64,000 bases of DNA from Planctomycetota bacterium (GCA_039182125.1 JBCDCH010000006.1:1-64000), one strand, 5' to 3'; counted from the first letter of the stretch, positions 44,982-55,575 are shown. Made by a program: numbers and translations. Notes: generated by a model from the letters alone, not told the origin.

Positions 44982-46018
44982 ACGGACTACCCTACGACAT
45001 GTCTTGGCTTCTCGGGCTTGTACTCTGGCTTGGTGCGACCGAACCTGCAACCGCCACTCCGCTGGGGTTGGTACTACCGGATCCGCCGATCGGTTGGCAG
45101 ACATTGGCGGGAACCGGGGTCTCGCAACGCCAGATCGTGATTGACGCCGGTGGCTGGACAAGAGAGGGACAGCGATTTCGGGTCAACGTGTACCTAAGGA
45201 ATCAGCCGCCCTCGTATGCACCGACCACGGCGGCCTTGGTCGATGACCATGCACGGCGACCGTGGCTGCCGCTGAGGCTCCGGGGCAACCGGCCCAATTT
45301 CACGACGGTCGCCGTCACGGGTGAGCCCGCATTGGACACGGAACACGGCGTGGCCTTTGCGGCACCAAACCCGACGAACCCGCCGCAAGGGGTAGTCCGA
45401 TCTGAGGCCCACTGGATCAACGGCCGCGTCTATAGCTTCGTTCACGAAGCCGAGCATGGTGTCACGCCGGGTCCGGAAGACGACGTCGCGTTCAAAACCT
45501 TCGTCGAGGCGATTAGCTTCACCGACGCCTCACCGCCCGGGCCCGCGCTGGGGGATCTGGGGCCGTCGCAGCGAATGCCGCTAGCCGAGGAGTCCGATTT
45601 GGCACGTGCGGTTCGGATGCCACTGCCGCCGCACGCGTTGCATGACGACGACGGACCACTGCTCTTCGATCTGAATGCCAGGTACAACACCAGTGGCCGC
45701 TTTACCGTCAACGTGCTCAAACCCGAGGACGCGATCAAGATGTCCCAAGACCTGAAACTGAACATCCCTGGCGGGCTGAACATGGACGACGGCAACGGAA
45801 TCGCCACCGCCGGGCCACTTCCCGTTACGGACAAGCGAAGCAAGTGGCAGCATGTCTATTTGGTATTGCGTCCGATCGACGGCGGATTTCTCGCAGTGGC
45901 TCTTCGTTGTCACGAGTCCGTAACAACGTCAACTGATCCGGCGTTGATCCGAGCCACGCTTTCGAACATGTGCGCTGACGCGGTGCCGGAGCAACTCGAC
46001 GCGGACGCTGGTGAGTAA
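44978..46018 (+). CDS. secreted protein of unknown function
   Basis: A protein of about 340 residues with a signal peptide (MSWLLGLVLWLGATEPATA). GTG 44978 overlaps the stop of the previous gene; ATG 44999 is the alternative and gives the cleaner signal. The mature part has no recognised domain. The C-terminal Asp/Glu-rich tail is followed closely by murE on the same strand. Confidence 0.65.
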   Translation: MNGLPYDMSWLLGLVLWLGATEPATATPLGLVLPDPPIGWQTLAGTGVSQRQIVIDAGGWTREGQRFRVNVYLRNQPPSYAPTTAALVDDHARRPWLPLRLRGNRPNFTTVAVTGEPALDTEHGVAFAAPNPTNPPQGVVRSEAHWINGRVYSFVHEAEHGVTPGPEDDVAFKTFVEAISFTDASPPGPALGDLGPSQRMPLAEESDLARAVRMPLPPHALHDDDGPLLFDLNARYNTSGRFTVNVLKPEDAIKMSQDLKLNIPGGLNMDDGNGIATAGPLPVTDKRSKWQHVYLVLRPIDGGFLAVALRCHESVTTSTDPALIRATLSNMCADAVPEQLDADAGE

Positions 46019-46045
46019 CACTTCATGGCGACTTGATCAATTAGC

Positions 46046-47455
<1,410 letters not shown>

Positions 47456-47486
47456 CCGTGGGTCTGCGATCGGTCCCGCTTGCCGA

Positions 47487-47506
47487 CCCACGGCTGAAGC
47501 CGTGGG
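47487..47506. repeat. 20-base palindrome, copy E
   Basis: CCCACGGCTGAAGCCGTGGG, flanked by GA on the left and CTTT on the right, in the reverse polarity of copy D. The D-E pair could fold into one long or two short hairpins between murE and murF. Confidence 0.85.
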
Positions 47507-47559
47507 CTTTGCCTCAACGATTGACCTTTGCATTCTCGCCGCCACCATGCACATCACGG

Positions 47560-48969
47560 ATGAGACCGATACCGCTTCGAGATTTGCGTGGGGCCGTGTT
47601 CGGCAAGGTGGACGCCCCGCTGCCGGCGAGTGCGCCGCCGATTCGTTGCGTCTGCACGGATAGCCGCGACATCAAACCCGACAGCGTCTTCTTCGCGATC
47701 CCCGGCGACCACTTCGACGGCCACGACTACGTCAACGACGCGTTCGACAAGGGCGCGGTCGTCGCCATCGTCGATCGGGAGATCACGCCGCCGGCGGGGA
47801 AGTTTATCATCGAAGTCCCCGACGTCCGCAAGGCCCTGGGCCGGCTCGCGAGCCATGTCCGCGATGGCATGCGGGCGACGAAGATCATCGCCGTCGCCGG
47901 CAGCGTCGGGAAGACGGGCACGAAGCACCTCGTGCATGCCGCGCTCGGCGCACGCCTGCCCGGGGGCATGTCGCCCAAGTCGTTCAACAACGACATCGGC
48001 GTGCCGCTGACGATCTTCGCCGCCGAGAGCCACTGGCAGTACCTCGTGCTGGAGATGGGCACGAACCACCCCGGCGAGATCGCCCACCTCTCGCGCACGG
48101 CCAAGCCGGACCTCGCGATCATCACCAACGCCGGTGAGGAGCACCTCGAACACCTCGGCAGCCTCGACGGCGTCCGCCACGAGAACGCGCAGGTCGTCGT
48201 CGGCATGGACGCGGCCCGCGGACTGCTCGTCATCAACGGCGACGACCCGGACCTCGAGCGGGCCGTCGACGGCTGGTGGAAGGGCCGATCGCTCACGTTC
48301 GGCAACCACCGCCCAGACGACGACGAAGGCAACGACGTCGAGCAGGCCGACTTGTTCGCCACCGATGTCGAGGTCGGCTGGGACGGCACGCGGTTCAATC
48401 TCAACGGCTCGCGCACCAAGCTGCACGTCCCGCAGCTCGGCGCCCACGTCGCGACTAACGCGCTGGCCGCCGTCGCCGTCGCGCGTCGGCTGGGTCTGGG
48501 TGATCAGGAGATCGCCGCCGGGCTGGCGAAAGCGACCGGGCCGGAGATGCGGCTGCAGCCGACGAGCATGCCCGTTGACGGCGGCGTGGTGAAAGTCCTC
48601 AACGACGCATACAACGCCAACCCGCCGAGCGTCCGCGCTGCGTTGGCCACCCTTGCCGCCCTGCCTTACGACGGCCGACGCGTCGTCGCACTGGGCGACA
48701 TGTTCGAGCTCGGCGAGACCGGCCCCGGCCACCACTATGCCATCGGCCGACTCGCGGCCAAGACCGCCGACGTGCTCGTCCTCGTCGGTAATCTGATGTG
48801 CCAGCACGCCGCCGAGGCCGCCGGGACCGTTGAGGACTGCGAGGTACACACCTTCCCGGACGTTGCGGCCGCGAAGGCCGAGTTGCCGACACTCTTACAA
48901 CCCGGCGACACGCTGCTGGTGAAGGGTTCTCGCGGGATGGCGATGGAGCGGGTGGTGAAATCCGAATGA
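47560..48969 (+). CDS. murF: UDP-MurNAc-tripeptide D-Ala-D-Ala ligase MurF
   Basis: MurF adds D-Ala-D-Ala to complete the pentapeptide precursor. Motifs are the N-terminal CTDSRDIKPDSVFFAI, the ATP site AGSVGKTGTK (about residue 113), FNNDIGVPLTI, EMGTNHPGEI and NDAYNANPPSVRAAL. ATG 47560 gives 469 residues; the upstream open frame lies in murE and the D-E palindromes. The stop codon is inside the left arm of the inverted repeat 48964-49073. Confidence 0.95.
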   Translation: MRPIPLRDLRGAVFGKVDAPLPASAPPIRCVCTDSRDIKPDSVFFAIPGDHFDGHDYVNDAFDKGAVVAIVDREITPPAGKFIIEVPDVRKALGRLASHVRDGMRATKIIAVAGSVGKTGTKHLVHAALGARLPGGMSPKSFNNDIGVPLTIFAAESHWQYLVLEMGTNHPGEIAHLSRTAKPDLAIITNAGEEHLEHLGSLDGVRHENAQVVVGMDAARGLLVINGDDPDLERAVDGWWKGRSLTFGNHRPDDDEGNDVEQADLFATDVEVGWDGTRFNLNGSRTKLHVPQLGAHVATNALAAVAVARRLGLGDQEIAAGLAKATGPEMRLQPTSMPVDGGVVKVLNDAYNANPPSVRAALATLAALPYDGRRVVALGDMFELGETGPGHHYAIGRLAAKTADVLVLVGNLMCQHAAEAAGTVEDCEVHTFPDVAAAKAELPTLLQPGDTLLVKGSRGMAMERVVKSE

Positions 48970-49073
48970 CGAGTTCCCGAATGACGAATGAAATCCGAAT
49001 GCAGAATGACGAATGACCCAACCTTCGGGTTTCGGTCTTCGTCATTCATTCGTCATTCGGGAACTCGTCATTC
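48964..49073. repeat. inverted repeat, perfect 28-base arms, murF-mraY gap
   Basis: Arms 48964-48991 and 49046-49073 are perfect complements. Shorter GAATGACGAA units repeat inside the loop. The arms start GAATGACGAG and contain CCCGAATGAC. The murF stop (48967-48969) is in the left arm and mraY starts 13 bases after the right arm. Confidence 0.9.
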
Positions 49074-49085
49074 GTCATTTTCTCC

Positions 49086-50240
49086 ATGCTCTACCTCCTG
49101 ATCCAAGCCAACCTCGACGCCCTCACCGACGCCGGCTTTGGATTCCTGCGCGTCTTCCTCTTCCCAACGTTCCAGGCGGCCGTCGCGGCGGCCCTTTGCT
49201 TTGCCCTCTCGCTCGCCATCGGCCCGTTGATGATCCGCTGGCTGCGGGCCAAGAAGATCGGCGACAACCCGGAGTTCGACAACGAGTCGCTCAACACGCT
49301 CATGGCCGCCAAGCGCGACACGCCGACGATGGGCGGGCTGCTCATCGTCGGCGTCATCGCGCTCACCACGCTGCTGCTCGCGGACCTGTCAAACTTCTAC
49401 GTGCAAATGGCGTTGATCGCCCTGCTCTGGCTCGGCGGCATCGGGGCCGTCGACGACTACCTCAAGCTCACCGCCAAACGCCGCGCCGCCGAGGGGAAGG
49501 TCACCCGCGACGGGCTGCGGTCCAAGGAAAAGCTGCTCCTGCAGGTCGGCATCGCGGTGCTGCTCGCGGTTTTCACCTGGCGGTACGGCAAGAACATCGA
49601 CGAGGTGCGGACGCTGTATGTGCCGTTTTTCAAGGACTTCGCGTTGCCGTTGGCGTCTTGGGTGTTCGTCGTGATCGCGACGCTGGTGATCGTGGGGACC
49701 AGCAACGCGGTGAACCTGACCGACGGGCTCGACGGACTTGCCGCGGGGACGTGCGGGATCGTGGCGTTCGCGTTTTTGGTGCTGGCGTTCATCGTCGGCG
49801 ACGCCGAGACGGCCGGGGCGTTGCTCTTCCACCACATCCCCGCCGCGAGCCAGATGACCGTGCTGGCCGGGGCGATGATCGGGGCGTGCCTGGGCTTTCT
49901 CTGGTTCAACTGCAGCCCGGCCCAGGTGTTCATGGGCGACACCGGTAGCCTCGCCCTCGGCGGCCTCATCGGCTACCTCGCCATCGTCGTCCGACAGGAA
50001 CTCATGCTCATCCTCATCGGCGGCATCTTCGTCGCCGAGGCGCTGAGCGTTATCCTGCAAGTGAACTACTTCAAGCTCACCCGCTGGAAGACCGGCGAAG
50101 GCCAACGCCTCTTCCGCATGGCCCCCATCCACCACCACTTCCAAAAACTCGGCTGGACCGAAACGCAGGTCGTTGTGAGATTCTGGCTCATCGCCGCGAT
50201 GCTGGCGGCAATGGCGGTGGCGACGGTGAAACTGCGGTAG
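49086..50240 (+). CDS. mraY: phospho-N-acetylmuramoyl-pentapeptide-transferase MraY
   Basis: MraY makes lipid I by moving the muramyl-pentapeptide to undecaprenyl phosphate. It has about ten membrane helices in 384 residues. Conserved sites are DDYLKL (about 122), TSNAVNLTDGLDGLA (about 204), FMGDTGSLALGG (about 282) and APIHHHFQ (about 346). It is the end of the murE-murF-mraY run. The usual murD, ftsW, murG genes do not follow; an AT-rich kinase gene on the other strand does. Confidence 0.97.
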   Translation: MLYLLIQANLDALTDAGFGFLRVFLFPTFQAAVAAALCFALSLAIGPLMIRWLRAKKIGDNPEFDNESLNTLMAAKRDTPTMGGLLIVGVIALTTLLLADLSNFYVQMALIALLWLGGIGAVDDYLKLTAKRRAAEGKVTRDGLRSKEKLLLQVGIAVLLAVFTWRYGKNIDEVRTLYVPFFKDFALPLASWVFVVIATLVIVGTSNAVNLTDGLDGLAAGTCGIVAFAFLVLAFIVGDAETAGALLFHHIPAASQMTVLAGAMIGACLGFLWFNCSPAQVFMGDTGSLALGGLIGYLAIVVRQELMLILIGGIFVAEALSVILQVNYFKLTRWKTGEGQRLFRMAPIHHHFQKLGWTETQVVVRFWLIAAMLAAMAVATVKLR

Positions 50241-50305
50241 GAAAATTATCTTCGACGGTGTAATCGCAAACGCTGCGGAAGCATGCCACTTCGATTAAAC
50301 GATCG

Positions 50306-51466
50306 TCAGAACGGGATATCCGAATCATCAGTCGGCGGCGGCTGAGGCTCAGTTCGCTGCACCGTGTCGAGCGCATTGTAAAGGTTTGAAAGCAAGACCC
50401 GCCGTTTATGGTCATCACATCGCCCAGCAAGCTCAACAAAGTCTTTGAGCGCCCTAACCGGAAAGCCTTGAGGGAAGAATCTGAACTGTCCGTTAAGGAG
50501 AGCAGTCATAACATCTTGACAGTTTGGGATTTCTTCCTCAAGCATCACCGCTTGATACGCTTGCCGAATTTTTTTCACAACTGCCGAAGTGTCCATGTTG
50601 TACTTGCATCCACCCTCGATCGAAGCGATGTGCTTCCGTGCAGCGGATGAAAACGCCCGGTATGCAGCCTTGTCTTCGTCGCTAAACGCACTGTCGGACA
50701 TTGTTGCAGCTTGTATTCGCTGCTTCGCTTCGGCAAAACTCTTGATGCGGCCGTGCCGACTCCTCTGCTTCATGGAGTCGAGCGTCTCTGAATACTCAAA
50801 TGTATCCGTCCCCGCATCGGAGAGAAGCTTTTCAAACAGCATTCCGACAAAATATGCTTCGGTGCAGAAGTCGTATGTTGAATCGGTGAAGTCATACGGC
50901 TTCTCGCACCACCAGTTGAGGGATATTGACTTGTTGAAGTCGCTTTGGCTTTCGATAGCCTTTCCAAATCCAAGGTCGATTATCTTTAGCACTCCCTCTG
51001 CTGTGACCATCAAGTTTGCCTCGCGAATGTCACGGTGGAGCACCCCGCGTGACTCAAGGTAAGTGAACCCATCGACGGCTTGCCTAAAAAGATCCGCTAT
51101 AGAAGCTGGCTCAGCCTTGACATAGTCGCTAATCTCGAGCCCGTCAATATGCTCCATCAAGATAATGCCTGAATGCTGCACCGGGTACAAATAGTGATTG
51201 AATACCCGGACGACGTTTGGGTGGTGCAGCCTGTAAAGCAGCTCAATCTCACGCTTGAAATTTTCGAATAGCGATTGTCGCTCGCTTTCGGCATACGGGG
51301 TGTATCGCTTCGCTACAAATTTGAGCGGGAGATGTGGATCTTCAAGTAAGACGGTAGTCCCGCACGCTCCTTGACCGAGGGTTTTGAGCAGCTTGTAGCC
51401 CGAATTCCGAATCAACGGGACTATCGTTGCCGCTGCGGCTGCTTTGTCAGTCGGTGATGCAGACAT
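50306..51466 (-). CDS. solitary Ser/Thr-kinase-like protein in AT-rich DNA
   Basis: A 386-residue protein with an N-terminal protein kinase domain: G-loop LGQGACGTTV (about 31), catalytic Lys in FVAKRY, catalytic loop HRDIREANLM (about 146) and DLG (about 164) where most kinases have DFG. In the loop, the usual Lys of HRDxKxxN is Arg. The C-terminal 200 residues are helical and not recognised; there is no membrane segment. Base composition is far more AT-rich than mraY, suggesting transfer. No phosphatase or toxin partner is next to it. Substrate unknown. Confidence 0.82.
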   Translation of the reverse strand: MSASPTDKAAAAATIVPLIRNSGYKLLKTLGQGACGTTVLLEDPHLPLKFVAKRYTPYAESERQSLFENFKREIELLYRLHHPNVVRVFNHYLYPVQHSGIILMEHIDGLEISDYVKAEPASIADLFRQAVDGFTYLESRGVLHRDIREANLMVTAEGVLKIIDLGFGKAIESQSDFNKSISLNWWCEKPYDFTDSTYDFCTEAYFVGMLFEKLLSDAGTDTFEYSETLDSMKQRSRHGRIKSFAEAKQRIQAATMSDSAFSDEDKAAYRAFSSAARKHIASIEGGCKYNMDTSAVVKKIRQAYQAVMLEEEIPNCQDVMTALLNGQFRFFPQGFPVRALKDFVELAGRCDDHKRRVLLSNLYNALDTVQRTEPQPPPTDDSDIPF

Positions 51467-51541
51467 GCAAAATCATACGCATCGGTTCAGCGATTAGTTT
51501 TTGTTGCAGGCGAGGCGGGTGAGGGGACACGCCTCTATGTC

Positions 51542-51802
51542 TCACCCCGCTCGCTTCTTCTTCCGTCGGCCGCTGCCGATGATCGGCGAGGTCACGCTCG
51601 TGACGTGCTCGATCGGAATCCGCACCGACACGCTTTCGTCGGTCCAGATTGAGATCATCGAGTTGTCCGGCGAGCGTGAGAGGAAGTCCGGGTGATCGAC
51701 GATGTACGAACGGTTGTCGACCAAATGCACCTCGAACCGCTCGAACGGTTCGGCGTGCAGGGCCGTGACGATCTCATCCATCATGCCGCGTGTCTTTGCC
51801 AT
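51542..51802 (-). CDS. small hypothetical protein, 86 aa
   Basis: A beta-rich small protein: ERFEVHLVDNRSYIVDHPDFL and VSVRIPIEHVTSV look like two strands of a compact barrel, ending in a basic tail (RRKKKRAG). It may bind a nucleic acid or a partner protein, but no family is recognised. Start ATG 51802 or ATG 51784. GC content is normal for the window, so it lies outside the kinase insert. Confidence 0.65.
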   Translation of the reverse strand: MAKTRGMMDEIVTALHAEPFERFEVHLVDNRSYIVDHPDFLSRSPDNSMISIWTDESVSVRIPIEHVTSVTSPIIGSGRRKKKRAG

Positions 51803-51833
51803 CGTGGTGCATCATAGCAAACCGCCGCCAGAC

Positions 51834-52337
51834 TCACATCTTCGGCTCCACCGACCCCTTCACGCGCGTGCCGTCGGGCTTGACGACTTCGATCCACCAC
51901 ATGGCGCCCTCCGGCAGTTCGTCCGGGGCCATGACGTGGATGTCGTAGTCGTCGTGGCTGGGGGCGTAGATGGCCTTTTGCACGGGGGAGACACCGGAGT
52001 CTTCGTTGCCGATCCAGGCGCGGACGACGGTTGCGCCATTGTCGTTGTAGGGAAGTTTGACGACGAGGTGGCACATCTTGCCGGCCGCGACGTTGCCGTG
52101 GCCCTGAGCGAAGGCAACTTCCATGTCCCCGACCATGGCGGTGCCGAGGTCGGCTTCCTCGCCGTGGTCGTGGGCATGGTCGTGGTCGCCGTGGTCGTGC
52201 CCGTCATGACCGTGATCGTGACCATGGTCTTCGGTGACGGTGGCGTCGGCGGTGACGGTCGTCTCGGACTCGCAGCCGATCAGGGCCACACCGGCAAGAA
52301 CGGGAAGAAGAAACGCGGCTTTGATGGTTTGATTCAT
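51834..52337 (-). CDS. His-rich lipoprotein
   Basis: A 167-residue lipoprotein: signal with lipobox ALIGC (Cys near residue 22), then a stretch of about 25 residues made almost only of His, Asp and Gly (DHGHDHGHDGHDHGD), which should bind Zn, Ni, Cu or Co. The remaining 100 residues are beta-like (AWIGNEDSGVSPVQ, WWIEVVKPDGTRVKG). It may buffer or deliver metal in the periplasm. The gene precedes no transporter. It lies downstream of the thioredoxin-like gene on the same strand. Confidence 0.82.
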   Translation of the reverse strand: MNQTIKAAFLLPVLAGVALIGCESETTVTADATVTEDHGHDHGHDGHDHGDHDHAHDHGEEADLGTAMVGDMEVAFAQGHGNVAAGKMCHLVVKLPYNDNGATVVRAWIGNEDSGVSPVQKAIYAPSHDDYDIHVMAPDELPEGAMWWIEVVKPDGTRVKGSVEPKM

Positions 52338-52408
52338 GGTGAGTTCCGTGGTTGCGGACCAGCATAACGAGTCTGTCAAGCGCCGTGGGGCGTGACGGCA
52401 AACGCCGC

Positions 52409-53479
52409 TCACCGCCCGCTCAGCGCGAGGCGTTGGAGGGTGCGGGCCGCCTCGACCGGGCCGATGTACCGACCGTCGACGTGGCTGTCCTGAATCACCC
52501 GGCCTTCGCGGTCCATGATCACCAACTGCGGCGTCTCGGCCACACGTGTCGCCCGTGCCACCGGCAGATCGTTTGCCGCCCCGAACCGCACGCTCGGCCA
52601 GGGCATGTTCGCCTTCCGCATGTAGTTCATCGCGTCGCGCTCCGAGCGATCCAGTGGCACGAGGATCATCTCGAAGTTGTCGCTGCGCTGGCGGGCGTTG
52701 CCGTAGAAGTCGACCAGCTGCGGGGTGAACTCGGCGCAGGCCGGGCACCAGCCGGCGGCGAAGTACACGCCGATGTACTGCACCTCGTCGCCCAGCTCGA
52801 CGGGATTGCCGTTGGCGTCGATCAGCTTGCCGCTCAGCTCCGCCGCGAGTGCGCCATTGGCGACCGGCGTCTCACCGGCGAGCGCTTGCAGGGCCCGGCT
52901 CATCACGTCGGTGCCCTGCACCGTCACCGTGAACACGCCCTGCCGGTCCGGCGTCAGCACCGACGCGTGCGTCGCGGTCAGGTCGGACAGATCCAGCGTC
53001 GTGCCGGGGTCGAACGCGACGCCGTTGCTCAGCTCGATCCGCACCTGCAGCGTGACCTGCGTCGGCCAAAGCTCGCGCCGCTGGGCGAGCTCGGCGTAGG
53101 TCAGCGCCGCCGCCTCGGGCGATACCGAACCGGCCAGCTTCTCGGCGTCGGCGAGGATTGTCGTCTGCTCCGGCCGCAGCGCGACGAGCACACCGCCGGG
53201 CAACTCCGCGACGACCCGGCCGTTTTCGATTTCGAGCACCTTCACCTTCGTGCCCGCCGGGAACTCACGCCCGCCGTCAACGCGGATGCCGTTGGCGAGC
53301 GTGGTCGTCGGCGGAACCAGCGCCGGCTTCGCCTCGAGCTCCGCCATGGTCAGCGGCACACGCGCCGTCGCCGGCTGGGTCGAAGGCGTCGCGGCGGAGC
53401 CGGGCGCGGTGGTCTGTGCAAGGAGCAACGTCGGCGTGATCAACGCCAGAGCAACAACGGTGGGTCGAAGTAACTGCAT
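52409..53479 (-). CDS. secreted thioredoxin-fold (TlpA/nucleoredoxin-like) protein
   Basis: A 356-residue exported protein. The signal peptide ends near LLAQTTA. A 200-residue unknown N-terminal part carries SH3-like patterns (ANGIRVDGGREFPAGTKVKV). The C-terminal thioredoxin fold has YFAAGWCPACAEFTPQL, a CPAC redox site, with cis-Pro in VAETPQLVIMD. It may reduce disulfides in the periplasm. ATG 53479 is chosen over 53488. Neighbours are a His-rich lipoprotein and an HbpS-like protein. Confidence 0.85.
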   Translation of the reverse strand: MQLLRPTVVALALITPTLLLAQTTAPGSAATPSTQPATARVPLTMAELEAKPALVPPTTTLANGIRVDGGREFPAGTKVKVLEIENGRVVAELPGGVLVALRPEQTTILADAEKLAGSVSPEAAALTYAELAQRRELWPTQVTLQVRIELSNGVAFDPGTTLDLSDLTATHASVLTPDRQGVFTVTVQGTDVMSRALQALAGETPVANGALAAELSGKLIDANGNPVELGDEVQYIGVYFAAGWCPACAEFTPQLVDFYGNARQRSDNFEMILVPLDRSERDAMNYMRKANMPWPSVRFGAANDLPVARATRVAETPQLVIMDREGRVIQDSHVDGRYIGPVEAARTLQRLALSGR

Positions 53480-53542
53480 GGTGTACATCAGGGGTTCGTC
53501 GAGCTGGACAATCGAACGTCGACGAAGGTTAGAAAGTGAGCA

Positions 53543-54070
53543 CTAGATCGCCTCGGCACCGGCGACGGCGACTTCGTGGTCGTTCTCGACGGTGCTGCCG
53601 CTGACGCCGATGGCGCCGATGACCTCGCCGTCGGCGTTGGTGATCGGGACGCCGCCGGGGAAGGTGATCAGGCCACCGTTGGAGTGTTCGATGTTGTAGA
53701 GCGGCCCGCCGGGTTGGCTGAGCTCGCCGATGGCACCGGTGGGCATGTCGAAGTAGCGGGCGGTCTTGGCTTTCTTGATGGCGATGTCGATGGAGCCGAG
53801 CCAGGCGCCGTCCATGCGGACGAACGCCTTGAGATTCCCGCCTGCGTCGACGACAGCGATGTCCATCTTCGTGTCGATCTCCTCGGCCTTGGCGATCGCT
53901 GCGGCGATGATCGCCTGGGCCTGATCAAGGCTGATGTCCTGCGTGACGAGCGGCTCGGCGTCAACATGGTCATGGGCAAACGCGACCGGGCTGGTCGAGG
54001 CGAGATACGCCCCGGCGGCGAGGCTGACGGCGGAGGCGGTTGCGATGAGCAAGTGGCGTGTGTGGATCAT
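53543..54070 (-). CDS. HbpS/GlcG-like (DUF336) exported protein
   Basis: A 175-residue protein with a signal peptide ending near AFAHDH. The GlcG/HbpS fold is shown by ALAQ-like [53 protein letters not shown] and the end [10 protein letters not shown]. In Streptomyces HbpS binds heme and senses redox stress; in others the role is unknown. It is exported here, next to a thioredoxin-like gene, which fits an envelope redox role (inference). Confidence 0.88.
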   Translation of the reverse strand: MIHTRHLLIATASAVSLAAGAYLASTSPVAFAHDHVDAEPLVTQDISLDQAQAIIAAAIAKAEEIDTKMDIAVVDAGGNLKAFVRMDGAWLGSIDIAIKKAKTARYFDMPTGAIGELSQPGGPLYNIEHSNGGLITFPGGVPITNADGEVIGAIGVSGSTVENDHEVAVAGAEAI

Positions 54071-54137
54071 CGCCGCACGGTAACGAACGCCGACCGCCTC
54101 GCAACCGTATCATCAGGCCACGGAAGGACCCTCGCCC

Positions 54138-55556
54138 ATGGACCGAGACGAACGCATCGCCGGGTTGAACGAGAAGGCCCGCCGGCTCCCGCGCGAGCCG
54201 GGGGTGTATCTCATGAAGGACGCCAAGGGCCGGGTGATCTACGTCGGCAAGGCGGCGTCCCTGCGCGAGCGCGTCTCCTCTTACTTCCAACCCGCGACCA
54301 AGCTCGAGTTCAAGAAGCAGGGCCTGCTCGACGAGGTCGTCGACTTCGACACGCTCGGCACCGCGTCCGAGGCCGAGGCGCTGCTCACCGAGAACCGCCT
54401 CATCAAGGACATCCAGCCCAAGTACAACGCCCGGCTCGTCGACGACAAGACCTTCCCCTACCTCGTCGTCACCACCCACGACGACTTCCCCGGCGTCTAC
54501 ATCACCCGCATCCCGACCGACTACCCCAAGGCCCGTGTCTTCGGCCCGTACACGTCGGTCTACGCCCTGCGCGAAGCGATCGGACAACTGCAGAAGGCGT
54601 TCAAGTACCGCACCTGCGACCTCGACATCCGGGCCGATGACGAGAAGCGCCGCTTCTTCCGGCCGTGCCTGTTGCACTCGATCAACCAGTGCACCGCACC
54701 GTGTGCGGACAAGATCGAGAAGGACCCGTACAAGCGCGACATCCAACGCCTGCTCCGCTTCCTCGAGGGCGACCGGGAGAAGCTACTGAAGGACATGCAG
54801 ACCGAGATGCTCGACGCCTCGGCGACGCTGGACTTCGAGAAGGCTGGTCGACTGCGGGATGAGATCAAGGCGCTGCAGGGCCTCGACAAGAAAGCCGAGA
54901 AAGGCACCGAACAGTTCTGGCAGCCCGAGGCGTTCGTCGCCAACCCCAAGGACGCCCTGCCCGTCCTGCAGAAAGCCCTCGGCATGGAGCAGCTGCCCCG
55001 CGTCGTCGAAGGCTTCGACATCGCCCACCTCCAGGGCGGCGAGATGGTCGGCTCCAAGGTCTGCTTCATCGACGGCGTCCCGTTCAAAGACGGCTACCGC
55101 CGCTACAAGATCAAGCACGGCCAGGGCAACAACGACTACCTGAGCCTGCAGGAAGTCGTGAGCCGCCGCTACCGCGAAGCCGCCGCGGGCAACGAACTCT
55201 ACCCCGACCTCATCATGATCGACGGCGGCCTCGGCCAACTCCACGCCGTCATGGACGTCTTCAAAGACGTCGACGTCAAACCCCCGATGGTCGTGAGCCT
55301 CGCGAAGAAGGAAGAACTCGTCTACGTCCAGGCCAAGTCCGAGCCGATCCGCCTGCCTAGAAACAACGTCGGCCTCAAACTGCTGCAGTACCTGAGAGAC
55401 GAAGCCCACCGCTTCGCCCAGCACTACCACCACATCCTGCGAAGGAAGGCAACGTTGGAAGAGAAGCGGAAGGCGGGGAAGCGCCCGCCGAAGGTGCGGC
55501 GGGTGAAAGCGAAGAACCCGACATTTGCACCATCAATCAACAAGCTGGATAGCTAA
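54138..55556 (+). CDS. uvrC: excinuclease subunit UvrC lacking C-terminal HhH
   Basis: UvrC cuts on both sides of DNA damage in nucleotide excision repair. The GIY-YIG nuclease (GVYLMKDAKGRVIYVGKA, about 22-39), the UvrB-binding UVR motif (about 215-240) and the RNase-H-like nuclease with FDIAH, MIDGGLGQL and EAHRFA are present. At 472 residues it lacks the helix-hairpin-helix tail of the usual 600-residue protein. Its last 15 codons are AT-richer, and an AT-rich restriction-modification pair follows directly, so the end may have been cut off. Both nuclease sites look intact. Confidence 0.93.
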   Translation: MDRDERIAGLNEKARRLPREPGVYLMKDAKGRVIYVGKAASLRERVSSYFQPATKLEFKKQGLLDEVVDFDTLGTASEAEALLTENRLIKDIQPKYNARLVDDKTFPYLVVTTHDDFPGVYITRIPTDYPKARVFGPYTSVYALREAIGQLQKAFKYRTCDLDIRADDEKRRFFRPCLLHSINQCTAPCADKIEKDPYKRDIQRLLRFLEGDREKLLKDMQTEMLDASATLDFEKAGRLRDEIKALQGLDKKAEKGTEQFWQPEAFVANPKDALPVLQKALGMEQLPRVVEGFDIAHLQGGEMVGSKVCFIDGVPFKDGYRRYKIKHGQGNNDYLSLQEVVSRRYREAAAGNELYPDLIMIDGGLGQLHAVMDVFKDVDVKPPMVVSLAKKEELVYVQAKSEPIRLPRNNVGLKLLQYLRDEAHRFAQHYHHILRRKATLEEKRKAGKRPPKVRRVKAKNPTFAPSINKLDS

Positions 55557-55575
55557 CAATCCGCGACATTCACCG

